A stretch of DNA of 64,000 bases from Bacteroides caecigallinarum (GCF_016901995.1 NZ_JACJLE010000018.1:1-64000); one strand, 5' to 3'; shown: positions 16,915 through 25,848, counted from the first letter of the stretch. The notes: generated from the letters alone by a model not told the origin. A program made the numbers and translations.

Positions 16915-18486
16915 ATGAGACATAGATTATTTATCCCCGCAGCCACCGCGCTGCTGTTCGCCCTCGCCGCCTGCACGCAGGACGATCTCGGCGGCGGCAC
17001 GTTGCCCGAAGGCGAGTATCCATTGGTAATCCGCGCCACCGGCCTGCAAGCCGTGGCAACCCCTGCCTCACGCGCCACCGTGGACGGCGACTGGCAGGGC
17101 GTACAGACCGTAGCCCTCAGCGTGGGCGGCACGGTGAAGGAATACGATGTGACGGCATCCGATGCAGACGACTACCGCTCCGCCACCCTGAGCAGCGACA
17201 CCGACCCCTTCTGGTGGACAAGCCGTGAGGACATCACCGTTTCGGCATGGTGGCCATACGGCACCACGATGCCCGATGTGGTAGTAAAGGCCGACCAAAG
17301 CACGAAGGAAGGCTTCGAGGGCAGCGACTTCATCTCCGCCGAAGCCCAGGCAGTGCAGTTCGACAACCCGACGCTTGAGTTCAGCCACCGCACGGCGCGT
17401 ATAACGCTTCTTCTTAAGCCGGGAGACGGCATCACGAGCGTGACGGGAGCAGATGTTTCCGTGACCGGCCTGGGCACGGATAACGGCAATCCCGCCACTA
17501 TCAAAACATACGCGCCGGGCAGCGACACCTACGAAGCCCTCACAGCACCGCAGACCGTGAAGGCGAATACCCCGTTCATACAGGTGGATTTAGGCGGAGG
17601 CACTTACTATTTCCGTCCGCATAGCGATGTGGTGCTGGCAGCCGGCAGCCGCTACACCTACACCGTCAATGTGAACGCCACCGGCTTGACGCTGGAGGGC
17701 TGCACCATCGGCGGCTGGACTGACGGCGGCAGCGAGAGCGGCACGGCAGAGGATTTGGGCTATTTCATACAGGACGACGGCAGCTACACAGTCTACACCG
17801 CTAACGGCCTGAAGGAATGGGCAGAGGCTGTGCAGACCGACCCTACCATCAACTGCACCCTCACCGCCGACATTGACCTGACGGGCAAGACATGGACACC
17901 GATAGGCAGTGGTTTCAGTTCTAGTACCGGTTATCAAGGCACCTTCGACGGACAGGGACACCGCATCACGGGGCTGGCCATCACTACGGACAATCCGCAG
18001 GGTGAGAGTGCTGCGTTGTTCGGCGGTATCGGCGGCAACGGCGAGGTGAAGAACCTGCAACTGGTGGATGTGGACTACGATGTGCAGCAAAACGGTGCGG
18101 CCGGCGGCATAGCAAATGCCAACTACGGCACCATTACTGCCTGCTCCGTAAATGGAGATATTACTGCAAATAGCGGTGATGTCGGTGGCATTGCGTCTAT
18201 CAACCGCGGTAGCATTATTGGCTGTTGGTTCGATGGAAATTTAACAACGAATTATGCTAATGGCGGCATCGCTGCTTACAACTATAGCACCATCACCGCC
18301 TGCTTCTATGGCGGAAACGCCGGACATGGAGCAAATAATCAAGGAGGAACGGTAGGTGCCACGAAGGTGAAGGGTACGACCACTTGGCAGGACGCTGTTG
18401 GTGGCATGAACGCTGCCCTTACCGACAACGACTACCAGTGGGTACTCGGTACCGACGACCTGCCCGTACTGCAAAAGAAACAATAA
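16915..18486 (+). CDS. Fimbrillin-like lipoprotein with C-terminal GLUG repeats (paralog 1)
   Basis: 523 residues, lipobox FALAAC with Cys20. Residues about 35-270 are a fimbrillin-like region: SRATVDGDWQGV, WWTSREDITVSAWWPY, FSHRTARITLLL and the YTYTVNVNATGLTLEGCTIGGW strand. Residues about 285-480 carry a predicted right-handed beta-helix with GLUG-type units, for instance AAGGIANANYGTITACSVNGD (read as GG-IA-N-GTI-C) repeated three times. This architecture fits a fimbrial tip adhesin displayed on the cell surface. The following gene at 18509 has the same domain order and many shared strings, so the pair arose by tandem duplication. Strongly GC-rich. Confidence 0.78.
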   Translation: MRHRLFIPAATALLFALAACTQDDLGGGTLPEGEYPLVIRATGLQAVATPASRATVDGDWQGVQTVALSVGGTVKEYDVTASDADDYRSATLSSDTDPFWWTSREDITVSAWWPYGTTMPDVVVKADQSTKEGFEGSDFISAEAQAVQFDNPTLEFSHRTARITLLLKPGDGITSVTGADVSVTGLGTDNGNPATIKTYAPGSDTYEALTAPQTVKANTPFIQVDLGGGTYYFRPHSDVVLAAGSRYTYTVNVNATGLTLEGCTIGGWTDGGSESGTAEDLGYFIQDDGSYTVYTANGLKEWAEAVQTDPTINCTLTADIDLTGKTWTPIGSGFSSSTGYQGTFDGQGHRITGLAITTDNPQGESAALFGGIGGNGEVKNLQLVDVDYDVQQNGAAGGIANANYGTITACSVNGDITANSGDVGGIASINRGSIIGCWFDGNLTTNYANGGIAAYNYSTITACFYGGNAGHGANNQGGTVGATKVKGTTTWQDAVGGMNAALTDNDYQWVLGTDDLPVLQKKQ

Positions 18487-18508
18487 CGAACCCTAAACAA
18501 CACGCATC

Positions 18509-20278
18509 ATGAAACGAACAACCATCCATATATCCGCAGCCCTCGCCCTGCTGCTCGGCTTTACTGCCTGCACGCAGGACGAAGCGGGCTTCCTGCCGGA
18601 AGGGGCGGAAGGCACACCCGTCGTCTTCACCGCCACGGGGCTGAACCCCGACGCGACAGCCACCGCCGGTACCCGTGCCCCCGTGGACGGCAACTGGGAA
18701 GGGGTCTCTTTAGTGGGCGTCCTGATTGGCGGCACGGTGAAGGCATACAATGTGACGCCCTCCACCTCCGACAACACCGGCGCCACGCTGACCTCCGATG
18801 ACCCGCACTACTGGACCAACCACAATAACATCACCGTCACGGCGTGGTGGCCCTACACCGCTGGCGAGACAACCCCGCCTGCCGTGAAGGTAGCTGCCGA
18901 CCAAAGTGCCCGGAAAGACTTCGAGGGCAGCGACTTCATCGTAGCCGAGGAACAGACGGTGAGCTACGGCAACCCCACGCTCCGCTTCACCCACCGCACG
19001 GCACGGGTGACCGTCGTTCTGACGGACTACACCGAGGGGCTGAAGTCCGTGTCGCTGACGGGCCTCTCCACCGAGAATGGCAACCCGGCTGTAATCGCCC
19101 CGCATGACAAGGGCGGCGACACCTACACCGCCCTCGTCGCCCCGCAAAGTGTGGCAACGGGCACGACATTCATTACCTGCAAATTCACCAACGGCAAGGT
19201 CTTCGTCTATAAGATGAAGAACGATACCGACTGGCAGGCGGGCGAGGAATATACCTACACCGTCTCCCTCGCTGCGGCAAAAGACCCGGGATACACCATA
19301 GAGGGCGACGGCAGCTACACCGTCACCACCGACGACGGGCTGAGAAATGTAGCCAAGCTGGTGAACGAAGAGGGGAAGACCGACATCGACATCACCCTGA
19401 CCGGCGACATCACCCTGACCGGGGAGTGGACGCCGATAGGAACTGAAAGCCGACCATACACCGGCAACTTCGACGGCGGCGGCCATACCATCACGGGGCT
19501 GAAGATTGACCAATCGGGAACGGACAATGTAGGACTGATTGGCTGTCTCGACAGTGGAGGTAAGGTGCAGAACGTGACGCTGACAAATATAAGCGTATCC
19601 GGTGCAAACTGCGTCGGCGGCATTGCGGGACAGAACTATGGCACTGTAGAGAATTGCTCGGTCAATGGCACGGTGACAGGTAAGGGGTTCACCGATACCG
19701 GCGGCATTGCGGGATCAAACTATGGCACCATCTCCGGCTGCTCGGCGGAAGGGACTGTGATGGGTAGTGTCAATGTCGGCGGAATAGCCGGAGGCAGCTA
19801 TCTCGGGGTAATCATCGATGGCTGCCATTCTACAGCGGCTGTATCGGGCAGTTTATGTGTCGGCGGCGTGCTGGGCAACCTGGGAAACAATAGCTTCCTC
19901 ATGGCCTGCTACTCCACGGGCAACGTGACTGTCACGAGTACGGATGGTTCCTTTGTCGGCGGTGTGGTGGGAATTAACTCCCAAGGTACCGTAACCGGCT
20001 GCTACCACGCCACGGGCGAAATTACCAGCTTAGGAGGAGGTAGAATCGGCGGCATCGTGGGTGAAAATTACATCGGAACTGTCGCTGCCTGCTACTGGGA
20101 CAGCAATCTCAGCAGCGGCACCGGTTCTAATAACGGCAAGGATGACACTCATAAGGTGGACGGCACTGACGTTACCTGGCAGACGGCAGTTGTCGCCATG
20201 AACACCGCCTTGCAGAGCGCAGGCTCAGGTTGGCACTACGTACTCAACGGAGCGCTGCCGACATTGAAGAAACAGTAA
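18509..20278 (+). CDS. Fimbrillin-like lipoprotein with C-terminal GLUG repeats (paralog 2)
   Basis: 589 residues, lipobox LGFTAC with Cys21, tandem paralog of the gene before it (shared TQDE-type start, PVDGNWEGVSLVGVLIGGTVKAY, EGSDFI, FTHRTARVTVVL). The N-terminal fimbrillin-like part runs to about residue 262; the C-terminal part (about 270-560) holds an additional number of GLUG units, seen as GGIAGQNYGTVENCSVNG, GGIAGSNYGTISGCSAEG and later variants at intervals of about 24-30 residues. It ends with a WQTAVVAMNTAL...LPTLKKQ tail like that of paralog 1. More repeats than paralog 1 suggests repeat-number evolution of a surface adhesin. Confidence 0.78.
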   Translation: MKRTTIHISAALALLLGFTACTQDEAGFLPEGAEGTPVVFTATGLNPDATATAGTRAPVDGNWEGVSLVGVLIGGTVKAYNVTPSTSDNTGATLTSDDPHYWTNHNNITVTAWWPYTAGETTPPAVKVAADQSARKDFEGSDFIVAEEQTVSYGNPTLRFTHRTARVTVVLTDYTEGLKSVSLTGLSTENGNPAVIAPHDKGGDTYTALVAPQSVATGTTFITCKFTNGKVFVYKMKNDTDWQAGEEYTYTVSLAAAKDPGYTIEGDGSYTVTTDDGLRNVAKLVNEEGKTDIDITLTGDITLTGEWTPIGTESRPYTGNFDGGGHTITGLKIDQSGTDNVGLIGCLDSGGKVQNVTLTNISVSGANCVGGIAGQNYGTVENCSVNGTVTGKGFTDTGGIAGSNYGTISGCSAEGTVMGSVNVGGIAGGSYLGVIIDGCHSTAAVSGSLCVGGVLGNLGNNSFLMACYSTGNVTVTSTDGSFVGGVVGINSQGTVTGCYHATGEITSLGGGRIGGIVGENYIGTVAACYWDSNLSSGTGSNNGKDDTHKVDGTDVTWQTAVVAMNTALQSAGSGWHYVLNGALPTLKKQ

Positions 20279-20346
20279 ACTGTCGGGCGAGAAAAGTTCC
20301 GCCCGTAACGGAAGATAACTGAAGTATAACCCCAATAAAGAAAGGA

Positions 20347-20431
20347 ACTCCCATTCCGGGCGGGAGTATTGTGCCCGGTAACATCATACAGACACCGCAG
20401 CCCGCTACCGTAAGGTCAGTGGGCTGCATTT
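20347..20431 (+). terminator. Candidate hairpins after the fimbrial cluster
   Basis: ACTCCC/GGGAGT (20347-20352, 20362-20367) and CCGGGC/GCCCGG (20356-20361, 20373-20378) are mutually exclusive pairings, and GCAGCCC/GGGCTGC (20397-20403, 20421-20427) is followed by ATTTTAAT. At least the last could terminate transcription from the GLUG genes. The rest of 20279-20473 shows no gene. Confidence 0.4.
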
Positions 20432-20473
20432 TAATAAGGAGAAAAGAATAATATAAAAAATGAGGTAACCCGC

Positions 20474-21352
20474 ATGAAACAGAAAACAATAGCAACCAGA
20501 CACCTGCGCACCAAGATAGCGGCAGGATATGTGCTGATACTATTCGTCATTTTCGGCATCGTCTATATTTGGCTCAACGAACAGCACAGACGACAGGAAT
20601 TAGAGATTACAAGCCAAAAGATAAGATGTTTACGCAAGGACATACACGAGGTATATGTTAAAATGGTGGATTTATCCCTTATTGGTGAGACCGTGCTGGA
20701 CTGGAATGAGGAAGATATGAATATATACCATAAGAAGCGTCTGGAGGTGGACAGTCTGCTCAGCCTGTTCAAGTCCAGCTATCGCAGCGAACGTATAGAC
20801 AGCGTCTGCCGGCTGCTGGCTGAAAAGGAAAATCTGCTGAATAAAATCATGCTGGTACTCAACGAACAGGAAGAAATAAAAGACAAAATAGCCCGACGGG
20901 TTCCAGTAATAGCCCGCAAGAGTTCGCAGGAAGAGCCCCCAAAAAGAAAACGGACAGGTTTCTTAGGACTGTTCGGAAAAAAGGAAGAAGCGAAACCGAC
21001 TGTTACGACTTCCATGCTCAATACGCTGAACAGTGACGTGATTACCCTCATAGAAACCGATTTTGAAGCCGGCAAGCCGCTGTTCTATCGAACATCCGGT
21101 ACAGGCAGCATCACCTTCAGCGCCGAAAGTGCCGCAGGCGTGGAACTGGTAACCACCCCTGCGACAGACAGCTTCATGGTAGGTACGATGAGTGTGGATA
21201 CACCCACCGCGGGCTACTTCCTAAAGAACGGCAACATCTATCCGATAGCCAATGGAGACAAAGTAAAGGTGAAGTCTTTCCGTGCGTATGTGAAGGGGCA
21301 GAATGATGCTTCGCAAGCAAGCGTCATGTCTGTCAATGTGGCAAGACCGTAA
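20474..21352 (+). CDS. Chimeric ORF: RteA-like sensor N-terminus joined to a secreted-protein C-terminus
   Basis: 292 residues made of two unrelated parts. Residues 1 to about 190 match my memory of the input region of the RteA-type sensor kinase of Bacteroides conjugative transposons: HLRTKIAAGYVLILF, a membrane helix at about 15-33, a periplasmic segment with VLDWNEEDMNIYHKKR, then EPPKRKRTGFLGLFGKKEE and the SMLNTLNSDVI end of the linker. From about 191 (base 21044) the reading frame continues in the kind of beta-rich C-terminal domain found on secreted Bacteroides proteins (GTGSITFS, YFLKNGNIYPIANGDKV, VKSFRAYV). Kinase domains are absent, so it cannot signal as a histidine kinase. Most simply it is a recombination scar left by a mobile element; the ORF may or may not be expressed. 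Confidence 0.65.
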   Translation: MKQKTIATRHLRTKIAAGYVLILFVIFGIVYIWLNEQHRRQELEITSQKIRCLRKDIHEVYVKMVDLSLIGETVLDWNEEDMNIYHKKRLEVDSLLSLFKSSYRSERIDSVCRLLAEKENLLNKIMLVLNEQEEIKDKIARRVPVIARKSSQEEPPKRKRTGFLGLFGKKEEAKPTVTTSMLNTLNSDVITLIETDFEAGKPLFYRTSGTGSITFSAESAAGVELVTTPATDSFMVGTMSVDTPTAGYFLKNGNIYPIANGDKVKVKSFRAYVKGQNDASQASVMSVNVARP

Positions 21353-21366
21353 CAAATCAAACAATG

Positions 21367-21416
21367 CTTAACCGGCGTTTAAACGGTATTTAAATACTGT
21401 TTAAACGCCGGTTAAG
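21367..21416. terminator. 50-base near-perfect palindrome, bidirectional terminator
   Basis: CTTAACCGGCGTTTAAAC-GGTATTT (21367-21391) is the reverse complement of 21392-21416 except for one G-T wobble, leaving no loop. It lies between the end of the chimeric ORF and the end of the convergent HigA-like gene, a normal place for a shared terminator, but the length and perfection of the palindrome are unusual. Confidence 0.7.
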
Positions 21417-21438
21417 TTTATTTAGGCATAATATAGAA

Positions 21439-21801
21439 CTATAATCCTAACATCGCAGATGGCTTGATATTAAGAATCTGGCACAATAATCTGGCAATTC
21501 TCAAAGTTGGCTCCGAACGACCGGACACGTAATCGCTGACTCTTGAAGGACTTACTCCTAACTCCGCCGCAAGCTGCTTTTGCGTCATGCCTTTCTCTTC
21601 CAGCGAAAGTTCTATCAACTCCGATACCGTAGGTTTATCAATAGGGAAATGTTCTTTCTCGTAAGCAATCACTATATCAGACATCATCGTGAGTTCTATA
21701 GCCTTATTATCATTGGCCGGAGTATCATCACCTACCAGAGGAAGAAGTTCCTCGATACGTTCTAACGCAAATTCATATTGTTCCTTAGTAATATTACTCA
21801 T
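21439..21801 (-). CDS. HigA-like antitoxin / XRE-family DNA-binding protein
   Basis: The protein carries a C-terminal helix-turn-helix (KGMTQKQLAAELGVSPSRVSDYVSGRSEPTLRIARLLC) and an N-terminal acidic segment ITKEQYEFALERIEELLPLV, as in HigA-type antitoxins of Bacteroidetes, where it would repress its own operon and neutralise an mRNA-cleaving HigB partner. The start at 21801 (MSNITKEQ) gives 120 residues; in-frame starts at 21810 and 21852 add residues with no family resemblance. No toxin gene is found beside it. Only a 24-codon ORF lies upstream on the same strand, so it is an orphan antitoxin or a remnant. Confidence 0.75.
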   Translation of the reverse strand: MSNITKEQYEFALERIEELLPLVGDDTPANDNKAIELTMMSDIVIAYEKEHFPIDKPTVSELIELSLEEKGMTQKQLAAELGVSPSRVSDYVSGRSEPTLRIARLLCQILNIKPSAMLGL

Positions 21802-21914
21802 ATTATCCATAAAATTCGTTTTTGTAAAGTTATCAATTATTCTGAAATTCAAAACTATTATACTAAAATATTTTCAAATCCAATATCAGTATTATCGCTT
21901 AAATATTACAATAC

Positions 21915-21989
21915 TTACGCGCCAAATACATATTTCAGTTTTTTTATCACATCATCAAGCGTAAAACATATACCCGATTTACCTGTCAT
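21915..21989 (-). other. 24-codon ORF upstream of the HigA-like gene
   Basis: An ATG-started small ORF with the product ending DDVIKKLKYVFGA, in the position where a toxin gene would be expected. It is preceded by an in-frame stop 9 bases upstream. I do not recognise it; it may be a toxin remnant or chance. The rest of 21853-22112 is AT-rich and shows no other feature. Confidence 0.2.
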
Positions 21990-22112
21990 TATAAATCAAG
22001 GCACAAGTATTTACTTTACAAATAGTAAGAAAACAAGCATGAATACAATCACTCCATACGACTTCCGATTGACAATAGACACAATCCATACACAAATTAA
22101 ATTGATTAACAT

Positions 22113-22143
22113 TTTTAAATAAGGCATAAAATTCCTACCTTTG
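22113..22143 (+). promoter_or_regulatory. Promoter of the asparaginase gene
   Basis: TTTA at 22113-22116, a 19-base spacer and a perfect TACCTTTG at 22136-22143 followed by GCACC, about 30 bases before the start codon. Confidence 0.65.
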
Positions 22144-22173
22144 CACCATTAATTAAGATACAAAAACCGCATT

Positions 22174-23223
22174 ATGATTAAACCGGATTACCCGTCAGTA
22201 CTGCTTATATACACAGGAGGTACCATAGGTATGATAGAAAACCCTGAGACAGGGGCACTGGAAGCATTCAATTTTGACCAACTGCAGGAAAACGTTCCTG
22301 AACTGAAAAGATTTAACTACCGAATATCATCATATCAGTTTAACCCGCCTATCGACTCATCGGATATGGAGCCTGCATTATGGGCTAAAATGGTGAAAAT
22401 AATCGACTACAATTATGACAATTTCGACGGCTTCGTGATACTTCACGGAACTGACACCATGGCATATACAGCGTCGGCACTCAGTTTCATGCTTGAAAAC
22501 CTGAGCAAGCCTGTCATTCTTACCGGTAGCCAGTTGCCTATCGGAGTTCTGCGCACCGACGGTAAGGAAAATCTCATAACATCAATAGAAATTGCCGCCG
22601 CAAAACATCCGGACGGAACAGCCGTGGTACCCGAAGTATGTATCTTTTTCGAGAACCATCTGCTGAGGGGTAACCGCACAACAAAAATCAACGCAGAAAA
22701 TTTCAATGCCTTCCGTTCATACAACTATCCAGCACTTGCCACTGCCGGAATACACATAAAATATGAGTATGACAAGATAAAGAAGGTACAGCCGGGAGTG
22801 CCGATGCACCCTCACTATGTGTTCGACACCAACGTTCTGGTATTGACCATATTCCCTGGAATTCAGGAGAAACTGGTACGCACAGTACTCAACACTCCGG
22901 GCTTGAAAGCTGTTGTACTGAAAACATACGGTTCTGGAAACGCACCGCAGAAAGAATGGTTCATAAAACTACTGGCAGAAGCGACACGTAACGGAATTGT
23001 AATAGTTAATATAACGCAATGTCAGACAGGAATGGTGGAAATGGGACGCTACGAAACCGGACTTCATCTGCTTGATGCCGGAGTAATAAGCGGCTATGAC
23101 GCTACTGTAGAGAGTGTTTTGACAAAACTCATGTTCCTGCTCGGACACGGACTGACACCGCGTGAAGTAAGAAACGAGATGAGCCGCTCAATAGCCGGAG
23201 AATTCACAAAACCGGTGTTGTAA
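22174..23223 (+). CDS. ansA: Type I L-asparaginase
   Basis: The enzyme hydrolyses L-asparagine to aspartate and ammonia. The 349-residue protein has the first catalytic threonine in YTGGTIGM (about residues 13-20) and the second catalytic motif in GFVILHGTDTMAYTASALSF (about 87-106). A C-terminal half of about 130 residues (from about 215) forms the smaller domain. Lack of a signal peptide points to the cytoplasmic type I enzyme. It is a single gene with its own promoter and is followed by the rprY-rprX pair in the same direction after about 100 bases. Confidence 0.93.
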   Translation: MIKPDYPSVLLIYTGGTIGMIENPETGALEAFNFDQLQENVPELKRFNYRISSYQFNPPIDSSDMEPALWAKMVKIIDYNYDNFDGFVILHGTDTMAYTASALSFMLENLSKPVILTGSQLPIGVLRTDGKENLITSIEIAAAKHPDGTAVVPEVCIFFENHLLRGNRTTKINAENFNAFRSYNYPALATAGIHIKYEYDKIKKVQPGVPMHPHYVFDTNVLVLTIFPGIQEKLVRTVLNTPGLKAVVLKTYGSGNAPQKEWFIKLLAEATRNGIVIVNITQCQTGMVEMGRYETGLHLLDAGVISGYDATVESVLTKLMFLLGHGLTPREVRNEMSRSIAGEFTKPVL

Positions 23224-23325
23224 CACAATTGTAATATTTATTTCACACATCAGTAATAAAATCGCATCATCTTTGCACCAGAAAATAATATTGAATACAT
23301 TTGTGAAACAATAAATAAAGGCATT

Positions 23326-24012
23326 ATGAACGATTACAGAATTTTAGTCGTAGATGATGAAGAAGATTTGTGTGAAATCTTGAAATTCAACTTAGAAACC
23401 GAAGGCTATCTGGTGGATACGGCCAATTCGGCAGAGGAAGCTTTGAAACTGGACCTGACCCAATATAATGTCCTGCTGCTGGATGTGATGATGGGCGAAA
23501 TTTCAGGTTTCAGAATGGCAAGTATGATGAAAAAGAACAAGGATACGGCAAATATCCCTATCATTTTCATCACTGCAAAGGACACAGAAAACGACACACT
23601 CACAGGATTTAACCTGGGAGCGGACGACTACATATCCAAACCTTTCTCACTGCGAGAAGTACTGGCCAGGGTAAAAGCAGTAATCCGACGTACAGCAAGC
23701 GTACAGAACAAGAGTAACGACCAGCTGGTATTCAAGGATCTGGTAGTTGACTCCGGTAAAAAGAAAGTAGTCATACGAGGGGAAGAAATATCACTGACAA
23801 AAAAAGAATTTGAAATACTCCTGCTCCTACTGCAAAATCAGGGAAGAGTATTTTCGCGCGAGGACATACTGGCAAAAGTATGGCATGACGAGGTATATGT
23901 ACTGGACCGCACTATCGACGTAAACATCACACGACTAAGAAAGAAAATAGGAGAATACGGAAAATACATTGTAACACGTCTGGGATATGGATATTGTTTC
24001 GAATGTGAATAA
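23326..24012 (+). CDS. rprY: Response regulator RprY, OmpR/PhoB type
   Basis: A 228-residue two-component regulator. The receiver domain (about 4-120) has the acidic pocket VVDDEED (about 8-14), phosphorylated Asp53 in LLLDVMMG, Thr in FITAKD (about 83) and Lys in YISKPFS (about 105). The C-terminal OmpR-type winged helix (about 130-225) ends in TRLGYGYCFECE. It is 18 bases ahead of its kinase gene rprX. In Bacteroides fragilis RprXY is described as a stress-responsive pair, and RprY in Porphyromonas gingivalis is linked to oxidative stress; its targets here are unknown. Confidence 0.9.
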   Translation: MNDYRILVVDDEEDLCEILKFNLETEGYLVDTANSAEEALKLDLTQYNVLLLDVMMGEISGFRMASMMKKNKDTANIPIIFITAKDTENDTLTGFNLGADDYISKPFSLREVLARVKAVIRRTASVQNKSNDQLVFKDLVVDSGKKKVVIRGEEISLTKKEFEILLLLLQNQGRVFSREDILAKVWHDEVYVLDRTIDVNITRLRKKIGEYGKYIVTRLGYGYCFECE

Positions 24013-24030
24013 TTAATTGAAAACGAAGAA

Positions 24031-25800
24031 ATGACAAAGTTTAACATACGTCTCCTCACTTTCAGCCGTAAGTTGTTCTTGTCTGTCATAACTCTGTTCG
24101 TAGCATTTGCAGCTTGCTTCATGCTGTTCCAATATCAACGCGAAAAATCATACAAGACAGAACTTCTGAACACCCAATTACAGAACTACAACGAACAGCT
24201 GTACAGCTATATGGCTGATGCCGGTTCACTAGACTCGCTGAAAAACTATATCATGACACACATGATTCCGAATCTGCGTGTCACTATAATCACTCCCGAA
24301 GGTAAAGTCATATTCGACTCTACAGACAAGAACCTGGAAGAATTCCAGAACCATTCTTCCAGAAAGGAAGTACAGGACGCACTCATGTACGGCAGCGGAT
24401 ATGCCATAAACAGGTTCTCTGAAAGTATTGACGGAGAAGAATTCTTCTACTCTGCAAAATACTTTCCTAAACATCGTATAATCTTACGCTCGGCACTGCC
24501 ATACAATCTAAGCCTCACCGAACATCTGGAGGCCGACATGGGATATGTGTGGTTTACAATACTCATCTGCATAGTTCTGATGATAATATTCTACAGGTTC
24601 ACTTGCAAACTGGGAAAATCAATTACAAACCTGCAGCAATTCGCATTGAAAGCCGACAAGAACGAACCTATAGACATGGATATACTGCGTACATTCCCCA
24701 AAAATGAGCTGGGAGAAATTTCGCAGCACATAATTACCATCTACAAAAGACTGCACAGAGCCAAAGAAGCACTCTACATAGAAAGAGAAAAGCTTATTTC
24801 GCACTTGCAGACATCGCACGAAGGGCTTGGTGTATTTACTAAAGAAAGAAAGGAAATCCTGGTGAACAGCCTGTTCACACAATATATCAATAATATTTCG
24901 GACCGTAACCTGAGTTCTACCGACGAGATTTTTACAATACCGGAACTCAAACCGATAATAGAGTTCCTCAACAAAAACGAAGGTAACTACAGTAAGGAAG
25001 AGAAAAGAACAGCACTACACCTCAACAAAAATGCGCGAACATTCACCATAGAATGTATAATTTTCCAGGATCTGTCGTTCGAAATATCAATAAACGACAT
25101 AACACAGGAAGAAGAGCAAGCACGCCTGAAGAGACAGCTCACCCAGAACATCGCACACGAACTGAAAACACCGGTAAGCAGCATACAGGGATATCTGGAA
25201 ACGATTCTAAGCAATCCGAACATTCCGAAAGAAACAGTCAAGACATTCCTGGAAAGAAGCTATGCACAAAGCAACCGACTTACCACACTGCTGCGCGACA
25301 TATCCGTACTGACAAGAATGGACGAAGCACCGGAAATGATGGAAAGAGAAGCCGTGAACCTGAGCTTGGTAGTAGAAAACATAATCAATGAGGTTAATCT
25401 GGGACTGGAAGAAAAGCATATAAAGGTTATAAATCTGATGCCACAGGCATTGATGATAAATGGTAATCACTCATTGCTATACTCCATATTCAGAAACCTG
25501 ATGGACAACGCAATAGCATATGCCGGAACAAACATACAGATAACCATCAACTGTTTCCGCCAAGACGATACGTTCTATTATTTCAGTTTCTCTGATTCCG
25601 GAGTCGGTGTAGAAGAAGAACATCTTACACGCTTGTTCGAACGTTTCTACAGAGTCGATAAAGGACGTTCAAGAAAACTTGGAGGTACAGGTTTGGGACT
25701 TGCGATAGTCAAAAACGCCGTACTCTTCCACGGAGGAACGATATTTGCAAAGAATGCTCCAAACGGGGGACTCGAATTTGTATTTACACTACAAAAATAG
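24031..25800 (+). CDS. rprX: Sensor histidine kinase RprX
   Basis: 589 residues, inner-membrane sensor partner of RprY. It has a membrane helix at about 13-33, a periplasmic domain (about 34-170), a second helix at about 172-193 and a HAMP-like linker. A PAS-like segment (about 255-360) precedes the HisKA domain with His376 in IAHELKTPVSS. The catalytic domain shows the N box RNLMDNAIAYA, then SDSGVGV, the FERFYRVDKGRSR F box and the GGTGLGLAIV G box (about 550-575). Gene order rprY-rprX with tight spacing supports one operon, terminated right after. Confidence 0.9.
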   Translation: MTKFNIRLLTFSRKLFLSVITLFVAFAACFMLFQYQREKSYKTELLNTQLQNYNEQLYSYMADAGSLDSLKNYIMTHMIPNLRVTIITPEGKVIFDSTDKNLEEFQNHSSRKEVQDALMYGSGYAINRFSESIDGEEFFYSAKYFPKHRIILRSALPYNLSLTEHLEADMGYVWFTILICIVLMIIFYRFTCKLGKSITNLQQFALKADKNEPIDMDILRTFPKNELGEISQHIITIYKRLHRAKEALYIEREKLISHLQTSHEGLGVFTKERKEILVNSLFTQYINNISDRNLSSTDEIFTIPELKPIIEFLNKNEGNYSKEEKRTALHLNKNARTFTIECIIFQDLSFEISINDITQEEEQARLKRQLTQNIAHELKTPVSSIQGYLETILSNPNIPKETVKTFLERSYAQSNRLTTLLRDISVLTRMDEAPEMMEREAVNLSLVVENIINEVNLGLEEKHIKVINLMPQALMINGNHSLLYSIFRNLMDNAIAYAGTNIQITINCFRQDDTFYYFSFSDSGVGVEEEHLTRLFERFYRVDKGRSRKLGGTGLGLAIVKNAVLFHGGTIFAKNAPNGGLEFVFTLQK

Positions 25801-25810
25801 GAACTATCAA

Positions 25811-25848
25811 CGGGACTGCCCTGCAAGAAACGGCAGCCCCGTTTCTTT
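25811..25848 (+). terminator. Terminator of rprYX
   Basis: CGGGACTGCC (25811-25820) pairs with GGCAGCCCCG (25832-25841) with one wobble/mismatch, followed by TTTCTTTA. Confidence 0.8.
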
